64,000 nucleotides of DNA, taken from assembly GCA_949358305.1 (NCBI GenBank), contig OX442316.1, positions 13,640,001 through 13,704,000 on the forward strand. The letters are read 5' to 3'. Every line of letters starts with the position of its first letter. The first letter of the stretch is position 1. Below the pieces are notes generated by a model. That model searched no databases, was not told where the DNA came from, and saw only the letters and a list, made by a program, of their open reading frames with translations. A program made the position numbers and the translations under genes. This DNA is from Strigamia acuminata. Taxonomy: Eukaryota; Arthropoda; Chilopoda; Geophilomorpha; Linotaeniidae. This document shows, piece after piece, positions 1 through 11,237 of the stretch.

Positions 1-923
1 TTCGGACCATGAATTCCTTTAAAATGTCATTTTGAATTGTCCCAGATAATTTATCCAGTTCAACACCCTGTTCTAGACCCGAAACAATAAACATCGCTAG
101 AACGGGCAAAACTGCACCATTCATAGTCATCGAAACGGACATTTTATTCAATGGGATTGAGTCAAACAATACCTATAATTGAAAAAAAAGTCGTTTTTAA
201 AGAGTTTGCAAGTAATTAATTTCCCTAAAACTCACTTTCATGTCCTCCACCGAATCAATAGCAACTCCTGCCATTCCAACATCACCTGTAACACGAATAT
301 TATCAGAATCATAACTGAAAATAAGACAAAATAATAAAAATAAAACATAAATAAATAAATTTCTTGTTTTTTTTATTTTATTTACCCACAATGAGTAGCC
401 AAATCAAACGCCACACTTAGTCCTTGTTGACCAGCTTTGATATTTTCTCTGTAAAATTTATTACTTTCTTCCACAGTACTGAAACCCGAATATTGCCTGA
501 TAGTCCAAGGACGCTGGGCGTACATGGTCGGGTACGGACCTCTCGTGAATGGGAATTTGCCTGGGATTTCATCAGCAACATTTTCTATATCCATCTTCAT
601 ATATAACGGTTTGAGCTTGAGCCCCTGTGAAATATGTAAGTAGTTAATTTTATTACGAATTATTTAAAGGTTTTTTTCCGTGTGTTTTACTTCCGTGTTC
701 CACATAAGCGCTTCTGAAGGATCTTTTCCACGCAATTGACTTTTGGCCAAAGAAAGCCATTTAGGATCAAAAGTCGTTGAATATTCGGCTTTAAAAATCT
801 CTCTCTTTAATCCCTTCTAAAATAAAAAAAATAAAAAAAGTATTACATTTTTGCTTTCCGTGGATCGATCAAACTCACATATTTTCGTCCACAATTCCTA
901 ATTAGACTTATCTGTCGCCACAT
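1..923 (-). CDS. MMUT: Methylmalonyl-CoA mutase, mitochondrial, 5' part (cut by window edge)
   Basis: Adenosylcobalamin-dependent mitochondrial enzyme converting methylmalonyl-CoA to succinyl-CoA in propionate breakdown. Exons read on the minus strand: 923-879, 816-691, 624-386, 314-236 and 172-1, all with GT-AG borders and matching phases. The first exon encodes a short basic leader ([15 protein letters not shown]) that fits a mitochondrial presequence. The third holds the family-diagnostic stretch [20 protein letters not shown], then [12 protein letters not shown] and [14 protein letters not shown]; later exons give [16 protein letters not shown] and [20 protein letters not shown]. Only about 220 N-terminal residues of a usual ~750 are present, so the rest of the barrel and the C-terminal B12-binding domain lie outside the window. 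It shares its strand with the MTERF3 genes; only 158 bases separate its start from the MTERF3 copy A stop. The identification is secure; the exact first ATG is an inference. Confidence 0.95.
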
Positions 924-1081
924 GTTTAAAATCTTGTAATTTGAGTGTTTATCTTTCGGTGTTCGTGTTGTGTACTACATTTTATCGATATCGAGGCTTC
1001 CTAAGTAGCGCCATCTCGATTCAATTTTAAAAGCTAATAGATCCACTTATTTCAATTTTATTAATTCCTCTTTTAAGTAAA

Positions 1082-2540
1082 TTACAACGTTTTTAAAAAG
1101 TTATTAAACTGAACGGTAGTTGTCCGAGCTACGTTTTTACAAAAATCTACATCGTTGTGTGCAACAAGTTCTTTTAAAGAAATATAATTCTCTTTGGTTG
1201 GGTCGTACTGAGCTCGATTAAGACTCTTCAGGTAGAGATGACGCTCTCTCGTACGAAATAAACGACTCGACAACACCATAGGAAATCGTGTCATGTCCTC
1301 GTGAGAAACAGCCATCACGTTATGAAGGTAATTAAACCTTTCTTGGACGTGCGAACGACTAGACAGCCAAAGTTTCGGGTACGCCAAAAATAACGTTTTT
1401 CTTTCGGTGAGTGAAAATCCAAATTCCTTGTCCGTCGTGTAATGCATTTGCTAGAAAATTCGCGAGAAAAACAAACAAATTTATCGAGATTTATAAAAAA
1501 TAAATAAAGGTCACACTCGCTCACTTTAATTTTCATGAAATTCCACGTAAGCAACTTCGGTTGTTTTGTTATTGCACTTCGAACTTGGTCGCCATTAAGT
1601 TTCAATTCTTTCTGATAAAAACCGAGTCGTTGGTCCACAGCACTCGTCTTATGATTTAGAAGAAAAACCGCTCGACCTATCATTTGACCTATCACTTCAG
1701 GAGTGAACTTTTTCGACTCGAAATAATTAATTCGAATTTGAAGGTTCTCGAGACTTTCCGACAAAATGTATGGATTTTTCGTGAGATAATACCCTAGATT
1801 GTCATTAGGCACACCTTTGTCGACTAAAAACTGAATGTATGGCTGAATATCACGGTCAAAATCCTTTCTAAGGACATTTTCCGGAACATTCCTTAATGCT
1901 TCCCAGTGGGATAAATCAACACCCAATTTAATAAGTTGTTGGAGGCTCCGCGAGTGGTTCACGTAAGGTGCGAAGTTAAAACTTGGTTTTATCAACTGCT
2001 CGGGAACTTCGGGTCGAGTTTTGTGTACGGTTACTTGCGTTGGAGAGTCCGGTGGCTCTTCGGGACGTACTGGAACCTAAAAATCAAGATAATCAGAAGA
2101 AGAAAATTGAAAAGGACGTAAAAGTTCACCTCTGTAGAAGCATCACGAGAGGACACTTCTTGTTCTCTCAATAGCGTCTCGGTGACTGACAAACCGACGT
2201 TCTTATTCACGTCGTTTTCTGATTTCTTTTTAATAATTTTTAATGATTCCAACGCATCTTTAACAATCTCGATCTTGTATGGCTCTCCAATGGAATTTTT
2301 AGGTTGAAACGGTTCGGGAAATTTGTTGTTATCATAATTTGTGAGCGCGGGATCGTCATTTGCAGCGCTTTTATTGGTGCTAAAGAGAAAAATGACATTA
2401 TAGACATTTAAATTATATTTAGTTATTATATTTTCAAATAGTTACTTAGTTTCTGTGGATGATTGAGGTAGATGTTTTGAGAAACATCTTTTTTCAACCA
2501 AGTGCCTCGATCTGGATAAAATTCTCTTTAATGAATGCAT
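1082..2540 (-). CDS. MTERF3: MTERF3-like mitochondrial transcription regulator, copy A
   Basis: mTERF-repeat protein of the mitochondrial matrix; MTERF3 family members are known to act in mtDNA transcription control and mitoribosome assembly. Exons: 2540-2446, 2379-2130, 2076-1525, 1450-1082 (421 residues, frame intact). The N-terminus (MHSLKRILSRSRHLVEKRCF) is rich in Arg, Lys and Ser with no acids before Glu17, as expected of a presequence. A variable linker precedes the mTERF helices, which begin near LIKLGVDLSHWEAL. The C-terminus has the MTERF3 signature RTRERHLYLKSLNRAQYDP followed by NYISLKELV and ends FNNFLKTL. It is the downstream member of a tandem pair with copy B. Its last exon is a single block where copy B has an intron. 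An earlier ATG at 2654 is in frame but would add a non-presequence-like stretch, so I chose 2540. A possible AATAAA lies at 1062-1057. Confidence 0.92.
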
Positions 2541-2741
2541 TGAAAATGTATTATTTATTTGATTTAAGTGAACCGCAACCGCCTCACGCTGGACTTTAGT
2601 ACAGCGCCATCTTTGTTTTGTAGTGCACCATGGGATGGCTATGGTAAAAACCATCGAGTAAATATGTTTTCCTGTTTATTGATTTTGTAATGCACATTAA
2701 ATTAAATGTTTATTAGTTCATTAAAAACGTTTATTGCACAT

Positions 2742-4356
2742 TTATAATGTTTTTAGAAATGTCCTAAATTCTTTAACGGGTGTTTTCGCAACTATTTTAC
2801 AAAAATCACTATCATTACACCAAATAAAATCTTTTAAAGAAACACTATTCTCGTTGGGCCAGTTATAATCAGCTCGATTAATACTTTTCAGAAAAAGATG
2901 TCTCTGTTTAATAATAAATCTCCGCCGCAACAATATTTCGGGGCAACGCGTAATAACAGCTTTTGAAATGCCCATTTCTCGATGGACATAATCGAGTCGC
3001 TTGCGAATTGATTCTAAATCTAAAATACACAAAAAAAAAAAAACAGATCATAATGTTATTAATTATTATTATTATTTAATGTTACCAGTAAGCCATAGCT
3101 TTGGTTTGTTAATAAATAACATTTTAATTTCCGATGGTGTAAGTTCAAATTCTTTAACCAATGTTTGATGAGAGATCTAAAAAGAAAATAAATTTAAAAA
3201 ATAAATAAAAAATTATTAAATATTAATATAATGACGTACTTTAATTTGAGCTAAATCAAAAGTGATTAATTTTGGTTGTCGCGTGATAACATCTCGTATT
3301 TCATCATCCGACAGTTTGATTTCATCTTGGTACAGTTGTAATCGAGCACTCGCTACACTCGTTTTCGTATTTAAGATAAAAACCGCTTTATTCATCATGC
3401 CACCGATATCTTCCGACGTAAAATTCTTCGATTTATAAAAATTGATCCGACGTTGCAGATTCTCGAGAGTGAATAAGAAAATGTAAGGATTTTTCGTTAA
3501 GAAAAATCCAACTTGATCAGCCGGCAGTTCATTCTCAATTAAAAACTCCACGTAAGGTTTGACATCCCGATTAAAATTCTTGCTTAATATCATGTCGGGG
3601 ACATCTCGCATTGTTTCCCACCGTCGCAAATCGACACCAATTTTAACAAATTCTTGAAGCAGCTCCGAATACTTCACGTGATTAGACAGCTTGATTTTAG
3701 CTCCCTTTGATTTTTCATTCATTTTCTTACGCAGAATATTATTTTTTGCAACAAAGTCCTTCTGTCTGAACTCTGTTTTGACTTCTTCCAATGAATCACT
3801 CGTTGTGTCCTCTTCAGACTTGACTGGCGAGACATTTTGGACCAGAATTGAATCAGCATCGATTGACTGCACTTCCACGTGACTCTTGTTGAGTTTTGAA
3901 GGTGTTTTCAGTGGGATATTATCAGCGTTGTTTGTGTGAGGTAATATTACGTGTTTGCCCGTTGAATTTGCATCTAATCGTTTCTTTTGGATTGGAATTG
4001 TATTTACTAAAGCATCATCTTCTGGTTTCTCTTCAACGTTCAATTTTTTTAAAGTATTCTGCACGATTCGTGTTGGAGTCGATGGTATTTGAGAATAGTT
4101 GATTTCAGTCTCAGTAGCTTCGATTTCTGGATGAAATGAATTTTTTAATCCTTTGAAGTACTCGTAATCGTTTTTTGCATCACTGTAAAATGGAAAATGT
4201 CAATACCACGTTTAACTTTGAATGATAATAACCCCAAAAAATGCTTTACCGCGATTGTAATTTTACGCCATTTGAAATCGATAGAGGAACACATCTGAAA
4301 TAACATCTTTTATTGAACAAATATCGATGCATTGGTAAAACTTTAAACATTTTCAT
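2742..4356 (-). CDS. MTERF3: MTERF3-like mitochondrial transcription regulator, copy B
   Basis: Paralogue of copy A, immediately upstream on the same strand. Exons: 4356-4250, 4182-3240, 3176-3086, 3019-2742 (472 residues). The start is basic (MKMFKVLPMHRYLFNKRCYF), suggesting mitochondrial import; Met at 4350 is an alternative start. A longer, low-complexity linker (to about residue 200) precedes the mTERF repeats, which begin near FVKIGVDLRRWETM. The end matches the family: IKQRHLFLKSINRADY, then SVSLKDFI and FRTFLKTL. The two copies have exactly the same coding length from the third splice junction to the stop (369 bases), but here that part is split by an intron at 3085-3020 that copy A lacks. 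The AATAAA-type signals (2735-2730, 2714-2709) sit within about 30 bases of the stop, so the 3' UTR is very short. Which copy keeps the ancestral role cannot be told from this window. Confidence 0.92.
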
Positions 4357-4592
4357 TAAATCCGCCATTACAAATACGTCATTCGCATTGAATTTGAAAT
4401 GATTTTAATAATTTATTTTACTACGTTTAAATAGTTGAAAAAAATATTAAAATGTTAATTTAAAATAATAAAAATTATTAAAAACACATAATAAACATGA
4501 TTTATTTTATTTTTAGTAAATGCGAGCCTGCAGAGTGTTGCGCACTACTGCAGTAGGCGAGCAGACGACTATTCCAGGAGGCGAGAAACATC
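4357..4592. promoter_or_regulatory. Bidirectional promoter region between MTERF3 copy B and PTDSS
   Basis: Only 236 bases separate the start codons of two divergently transcribed genes, so both 5' UTRs and promoters must lie here unless distal 5' exons exist. The part next to PTDSS is GC-richer than the AT-rich centre and contains a perfect 12-base palindrome, CTACTGCAGTAG, at 4545-4556, about 36 bases before the PTDSS start. I see no TATA box at a convincing distance. The promoter call is inferred from gene layout. Confidence 0.5.
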
Positions 4593-6784
4593 ATGGCCGT
4601 TAGGACTCGTACTCTGAGTCGTGGTTCGGATATAAGCGATCATTTTCAAACGATTAACGAAAGACCAGTTGATGATATATCATTAGTATTTTTCTATAAA
4701 CCCCACACTATAAGTTTACTAGCTTCGTCGATACTAGTACTACTATACTCCGCTTTTACAAGGTAAAAACCAAGCGCAAAATGAAATTTTTTTGTGAATT
4801 GTGTCATCCAATGATAAATTTCTTTATTTTACTTCCCAGAGATGACACAGCTAGTCTCGAGGATAATATATGGGCCGGCCTATGTTGTATGGTTTTCTTT
4901 TTCCTTATTGTCAGTGTTCTGGCATTTCCAAACGGTATTTATCTTGAGTGAATATAAATTTTTTTAAATGTTGATATTATTTTGTCCAAGGCTAAATTTA
5001 TATTGATTTTTAAATAAATAAATTTTAGGGCCTTTCACGCGACCACATCCAGCTGTATGGAGGATAGTATTTGGTAAAAAAAATAAATTCTTTGCCAAAA
5101 AATATGATAAAAAAATGATAAAATGACCAAAATCAACAACTGATTTGAAATAATTTTATTTATTTTTAGGACTGAGTGTATTATATACAATGTTATTACT
5201 ATTTATATTATTCCAAGACTTAAAGAGCGTTAAGTCCATTATATATTGGTTTTATCCGGACTTACGGCACTATCACATCGACATGGAAAAAGTAAATGGA
5301 AAACAAATCAAAAAAATACAAAAACTTAATAAAATTTACATTTGTTTCAGGAATACGGAGTGAATTGTTCAAACGTGACATTTGAGCGAGTGTGGAGTCA
5401 CATGGATGTGTTTGCTTTTGGCCATTTTTTCGGCTGGGCGATGAAAGCCATTCTTGTCCGCCATTACGGAATCTGTTGGACAATCAGTTGTATGTGGGAA
5501 ATAACAGAAGTATTACATAACGACAGAAAAGTCATTTGAATGCCAGGTTACCATTTTTTATTTTTGTGTTAACTCAGGTTGCGTTTGCACATCTGTTGCC
5601 AAATTTCGTCGAATGTTGGTGGGACGCAGTATTATTGGACATTCTTCTCTGTAATGGATTAGGTATATGGTTCGGCATGTTTATATGCAAAAAACTAGAA
5701 ATGCGATCGTACAAATGGGAGAGTATCAAGTAAATATTAAAAAAATATATTTTATTTTTGTTTATTAAATTGTTATTGAAAAATTCTAGGAATATACAAT
5801 CAACTACAGGGAAAATTCAAAGAGCTGTGATGCAATTTACACCTTCTAGTTGGACTCATGTGCGTTGGTTGGACCCAAACTCGACGTACATGAGGTTTTT
5901 TGCCGTTTGTGAATTGGTTATAATTTGGCAGGTGAATTTCTCATCTTTTATTGATGTCATTTATTGATTTTTGCATTTTGATTTTAAACAGGTGTGCGAA
6001 TTGAATACCTTCTTTCTCAAACACATTTTAGAAATCCCTTCCGGCCACCCAATTTGCGTGGCTCGGCTGTTATTAGTCGGAGTTATTGTCGCTCCTTCTT
6101 TAAGACAATATTACATTTACGTTACCGACACTCGCTGTAAGCGGGTCGGAACTCAATGTTGGGTGTTTGGGTAAGTTTTGAATGTGCTATTGATTTTTTT
6201 TTTTTTTTGGTTTTGAAATTGTCTTATTTTGATATTTTTAACAGTGCCATAACGTTCACTGAAGCTATTATTTGTATCAAGTTTGGTTCTTCTTTGTTTG
6301 CTCAAACCGAAATATTCAATATTGTGATTTGGCTGTTTATTCAGGTTTGTTTTGTTGATTTTTGTACGTTTTTTGTCTTGAAAGTCATTTTTTTATTAAT
6401 TTTTTTTCTAGTTTGTCATCAGTGTGCTTTGTGTATTTTTTTGTGCTCGCTGGATTAGACGGTACAAGGTGAATTATTGTAAAATATTTCGATAAAAAGA
6501 TTGTATTTATTATAAATGAATATATGTGTGTTTATTTCCTACAGGGAACATATGAAAAAGAAGACAGCAGTCCGGTTACTGAGAACGACTTGGAGTTAGA
6601 TGACCATAAAATGTACGAATACCTCGCGACGCTTATGCAGCAAGATGGAGATTCGTTGCCAAAGAATGTGAGCACGTATACGGCTGTTTCGCCTATGCCA
6701 AATACTGGAAGTGGCGAGTCGGACGTGTTTGAAGGGATGAATATTAAAAAGCGGAGTGTTCAAGTGGCCAATGGCGATTTGTAA
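4593..6784 (+). CDS. PTDSS1: Phosphatidylserine synthase (base-exchange enzyme)
   Basis: Multi-pass membrane enzyme of ER and mitochondria-associated membranes that makes phosphatidylserine by exchanging serine for the head group of an existing phospholipid. Eleven exons: 4593-4762, 4840-4934, 5029-5073, 5170-5291, 5351-5509, 5578-5729, 5790-5931, 5992-6170, 6245-6344, 6412-6468, 6545-6784; 486 residues, close to the animal family's length (~470-490). Conserved blocks in order: [108 protein letters not shown] and [16 protein letters not shown]. These resemble PTDSS1 slightly more than PTDSS2, but arthropods may have one gene for both. The tail after the last membrane segment is acidic and poorly conserved. 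It is followed downstream by the MBOAT acyltransferase. Confidence 0.95.
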
Positions 6785-7813
6785 TTGAATTATCATTTCA
6801 GTAATTGGATTATAAACGTCATATTTTGACGACTGAATGGTTTTAAAATTTGATTTTGTTTCGTAATTTGGTTCTGTTGAAAGATAATAATTAATTATTG
6901 ATTAATTAATTTGTCCAGTTTAATTTTTTATTGTTTCTTTTATCCAAATGGATATTTTAGAATGTGTGCGAGGGTTTATTGGTCGGGCACAATGGATTAT
7001 TCAGATTTTTTTTTAATTTAAAAAAATTTGATTGTGATTTTTTTTTCTTTTATTTTTAAACCTTCCTACTAAGTTATTGTACAATTTCAGGCGTGAAATT
7101 GTTTTAGCTTTGTTTAGTATTCACCAGCTGTTATTTCATTGAATTCTGACGGCTGTATTTCGTTGTATAAACAATTATTTCAGGGCAATTCACCTGTATA
7201 AAATTTCATATTTGAGTACACGGAAACATCAAAATAATAATTTTTCATGCCTCTTATGGCCCAAGTATTGTGTACTATATCACGTTTTAATGTCTCGATT
7301 TATTTTGTCATACTCCAATGTTAATTATTAATGACACAAGTTTATCAAATATGTATTCAAAGTGGTTTTATTTATTTATCTAGATTTTTGAATTGAATAA
7401 AAAAAAAAGTTCTTTTTTTTGCCAAATGCTGTATTTATTTTTTAGTAAAAAAACGATAATAAATCTCCGCCAACCACCTGTTCTAATTATCCTCGTTAAC
7501 AGACGAAATCCGTGAAGTTTAATCGCGAGAATTTTTTGTTATTTTGAAATATTTGACACCCACACCATCGTTAGAAGAGGGCGGATCCTAGGGCTGATTG
7601 GTTGTTGACATTTCGTCAGGCCATCGCCTAATAGAACCACGTGCTAGGTTAAACCATGATCCCTACAAAAATGAAATTTTATTCGCATTACTCAACCATC
7701 TACAGTGTCAATTAAACGCTCGTTGCACGTATCAACAATTGATTGAAACGTCTTGAACAGCAACTTATGTCTAAAAAAGAACTTCCGGTAGTTTAATTGC
7801 GAATAATTTCAAA
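6785..7813 (+). other. PTDSS 3' UTR and spacer to the MBOAT gene
   Basis: No coding segment is seen. The AT- and T-rich stretch after the PTDSS stop runs to an AATAAA at 7396-7401 followed by A- and T-runs, the most likely poly(A) site, giving a 3' UTR of roughly 630 bases. The remaining ~390 bases up to the MBOAT start are less AT-rich and probably contain its promoter and 5' UTR; no clear core promoter element was recognised. Confidence 0.5.
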
Positions 7814-10800
7814 ATGGCGGTCGACTATTCTTACTATGATGGCTCTCGTAAATTTTTGTGGTTCTCCGAACTCACAGGATTAAAGCTTGATCAGGTAAGA
7901 TGCAAAATAGAGAGGATTAGGTACATGAATTTCGGGTGAACATTATACATTAGTTGGCAAGCGATTTTGCGTTAAAAATAGCCGAAAAAAGAGTGTGCGT
8001 AAATCAAGGACGGGAGGATAACATTGACCGTGATTTTCTTTCATGATAATTGCTAGTTTCTTTAGAAAATAAAATAGGCAGCAACTTTCATTGTAATAAA
8101 TTTTTTTTATGCAAGCGAGCAGATTTATTACGCGTGAAAACGAGCGTAGAGAAAAAAAAGGAAATAAATCACTTCCTTCTTTTAGATAACTTTAAATTTC
8201 GATGCTATCTTATTTCTATACTCGAATCACGCCACCATAAAGGTCAATTCTTGTCAATTTGATGTAATTTTACACGTGAATGAATCGTACTATTTGGTGT
8301 TTAGTTTCCATTTATCTTTTTTTTTTTTTTTTTTTTAAATTTTACTAAAAAAAATTTGTTTTGGTTTGGATGTTTAGGTCAATTTTGTGATGAGCCAAAT
8401 AGCAGCGCTTATAAGCTCATTCGTCTTACGGAAATATTTGCACCATAACAAAGTGAGTGCCTCAGCTAGACATCTGTTTTCTGCAATTGTAGGAATTGTA
8501 CTCGTTTATTTCTGTCATGGGAGGTATGATATACAGCAGAAATTGAAATATTGTATTTATAGATAATGTTTTTCCTGTTTAATAGGCACGTTTTTCACAT
8601 ATTTGCTTTCCCTATCATATCTTATATAATTCTTATATTGACAAGCCCTCAAATATTCCAGAGGTAAACAACTTGCGGCCTCGCGGTATCCGCCACTTAC
8701 CGTACAATAATTTATTTTTTATTTTTGGTTTTTGTCAGAGTAATATTAGTGATTGCACTGTGCTATTTATCGTTTGTTCATTTGATGAGGCAGATTTATA
8801 GCTACGGATCCTATGTTTTAGATATTACTGGGTAATTTGCTAAAAGAGGTTCATCGGAGAGTTTGTGTCTGTTTTTAATAGTTCCATTTCTAGAATAATA
8901 ATTTTAAAGAAAATAAAAAAGAGATGATGGATTTAACTGGGTTGAACACATTTCTTTGGTTAATTTATTTCGAGTGAATGTGAAACCCTTGTATAATTTA
9001 AAATACCTTTCTTTGGTTTTGAATTACGTTAAAAATAGAATTTTAACGACCAAAATAGATCAATATGACTTCACAAATCTTTAAAAATGACGAAATTGTG
9101 AACGTTCTATTACCGTAAATTAAAAATAATTGATTTGAAGATTTTACATGGAAATTTAATGGTTTATGGCGTTTTATGTAACGTCAAATGGCACACAAAA
9201 GGCACAAACTTTGTGATTTTATTAAATTTTGTTGAACTTTTTATTATTTTACACGTTATAATTGCAGACCAATGATGCTTATAACGCAAAAAGTAACCAG
9301 TTTAGCCTTTAGTCTGCACGACGGGCTCACCAAAGATGACAAATCGCTTTCAAGCGACCAGAAGCGATATGCAATTAGGTGAAGTAATCATGAGATTTAA
9401 TTATCTGCATCTGACATTAATTTCAATTGTAATTTCAGGAGGTTTCCATCGCCCGTCGAGTTTTTCAGTTTTATTTACGGCTTTCACGTGTTGATGTGCG
9501 GGCCCGTAATATTTTACACAGACTATAGAGATTTTATTGAAGGCAAACATTACTTACGAACAACATCAGAGACAAATGTAAGAAATTTTTATTTTTTATT
9601 TTTTGAAAGTTAAAGAATTAAAATATTTGCTTAACAATTTTCAGGGCCTTAATGACGTTTATAAGAATAGTAAAGAACCTTCAGCTGCGGTGAATTTCAT
9701 TTGCTCTATTGACGTGTAATTAACGAAAATTACAAACATTAATTCATATTGTCAATTTATAGTCAGCAGTATTTAAAAAAGTGGCAGCTAGTATTTTTTT
9801 TGCTGTAATGTTACTCAATGTTACGCCTATTTTCTTCATCTCATGGCTAAAGGGTAATTTGATGATAAAATGTAGAGAAAATTTTATTTCACTTTATTTT
9901 TATATTCTTTTTAGACTCGGAATTCTTATTAAACACACCATTTTACAAAAAAATTTTGTACATTTTAATATCAACATCGTGTGTACGATTTAAGTATTAC
10001 CACGCGTGGACTTTAGGTAAAAATGGGCTTCAGTTAATAGGATTTTTTAGGTTGTTTGTGTTTGTTAGAAAGGTTTGTTTTTTAGCCGATGCTGTGTGCA
10101 ATGCTTCCGGTTTGGGCTTTAATGGATACGCGAAGGACGGCACCCCGATGTGGGACTGTTTTTCCAATGTCAACGTATTGAAGTTTGAGGTAAATCGCTG
10201 GAAATTAAGATGATATTTTGTCCGCTTGATTTTTGTTTTCATAATAGAGTGCACCGAGTTTTAAAGAAACGTTAGAGAATTGGAATAAAAGTACGATGGT
10301 TTGGTTGCGTCAGGTCGCTTACAACCGCGCGCCATTTCAAAAAACACTTTTCACGTATTGTTTGTCCGCCCTCTGGCATGGTTTTTATCCCGGTTATTAC
10401 GTTACGTTCTTCGGTGGTGCTCTATCAACATTGGCAGCTCGATCGGTAAAATTAGGAAGTTAAATTTCACTATGTAATTTAATTATTTTTTTTGATTTTT
10501 AGGTCCGCCGGTCGATCAGGCCACTATTTCAGAAGACTGAATTTTGGAAACGTGCGTACAACGTTTTGACAACTATTGTGACTCGACTGCTCATCAGTTA
10601 TTTAGTGTTCCCGTTTGTAATTTTGGAATTTTGGCCTTCGATACAAGTTTACAAGTAATTTCTGTTGTTTTTTTGAAGTTATTTTATTAATTGATGCGTT
10701 TTTCGTGAGTTTAACCATCCGGATCTGCTCGGAACTATTTTTTTAGTATTCATAAGCATGATCCATTGATCGAGGCCGAATGAGTACTTTTAATGGCCTT

Positions 10801-11237
10801 GGGTTTATCTTATGCGATTATATTAATTACAAGATGCGAATTTGAAATTAGGTTAATTTTTTTTGGTGGTTTATACTTGCGAGAAACGAATTTAAACAAT
10901 TTTTTTTTGTTTTAAATTTAATTTGATTAATTTTTTTTGCAGACACTTGTACTTTTACGGCCACATTATTATGGGATTTTGTATTTGTGTTTTACCATAT
11001 TTACTTCCTCCTCCGCCAAGAACTTATCCTCCAAAATCTAAGTTAAATTTGAGCGACAAAAAGAGCGAACACGGTTGCACCGGGGAACGGCAACAGGAGG
11101 ACATGTTAACTAAAGGCTCGATACTTAAAAAAGAAATCTCGATAGAACAACAGCGGCTGCGTCAAACAGTGAACATGGATCTAAGTCAATCCAACATTGA
11201 AAAGAAAGATGATATTGATATTTACACAAACACATGA
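7814..11237 (+). CDS. oys: MBOAT1/2-type lysophospholipid acyltransferase (oysgedart-like)
   Basis: Membrane-bound O-acyltransferase of the MBOAT1/2 group, which re-acylates lysophospholipids such as lysoPE and lysoPS in the ER (Lands cycle). Thirteen exons: 7814-7894, 8378-8523, 8586-8663, 8739-8831, 9268-9378, 9439-9577, 9645-9689, 9763-9853, 9915-10016, 10086-10189, 10248-10445, 10503-10654, 10943-11237; 544 residues. Family motifs: ITQKVTSLAFSLHDG, FHVLMCGPVIFYTDY, ADAVCNASGLGFNGY, the putative catalytic Asn in LENWNKST and the catalytic His in SALWHGFYPGYY. Many hydrophobic segments fit a multi-pass protein. The last exon has a proline stretch (LPPPPRTYPP), then a hydrophilic, Lys/Glu-rich tail of about 70 residues longer than I would expect of the family. 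Lying directly behind PTDSS, it could re-acylate products derived from PS; that link is inference. Exact substrate preference cannot be read from sequence. Confidence 0.93.
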
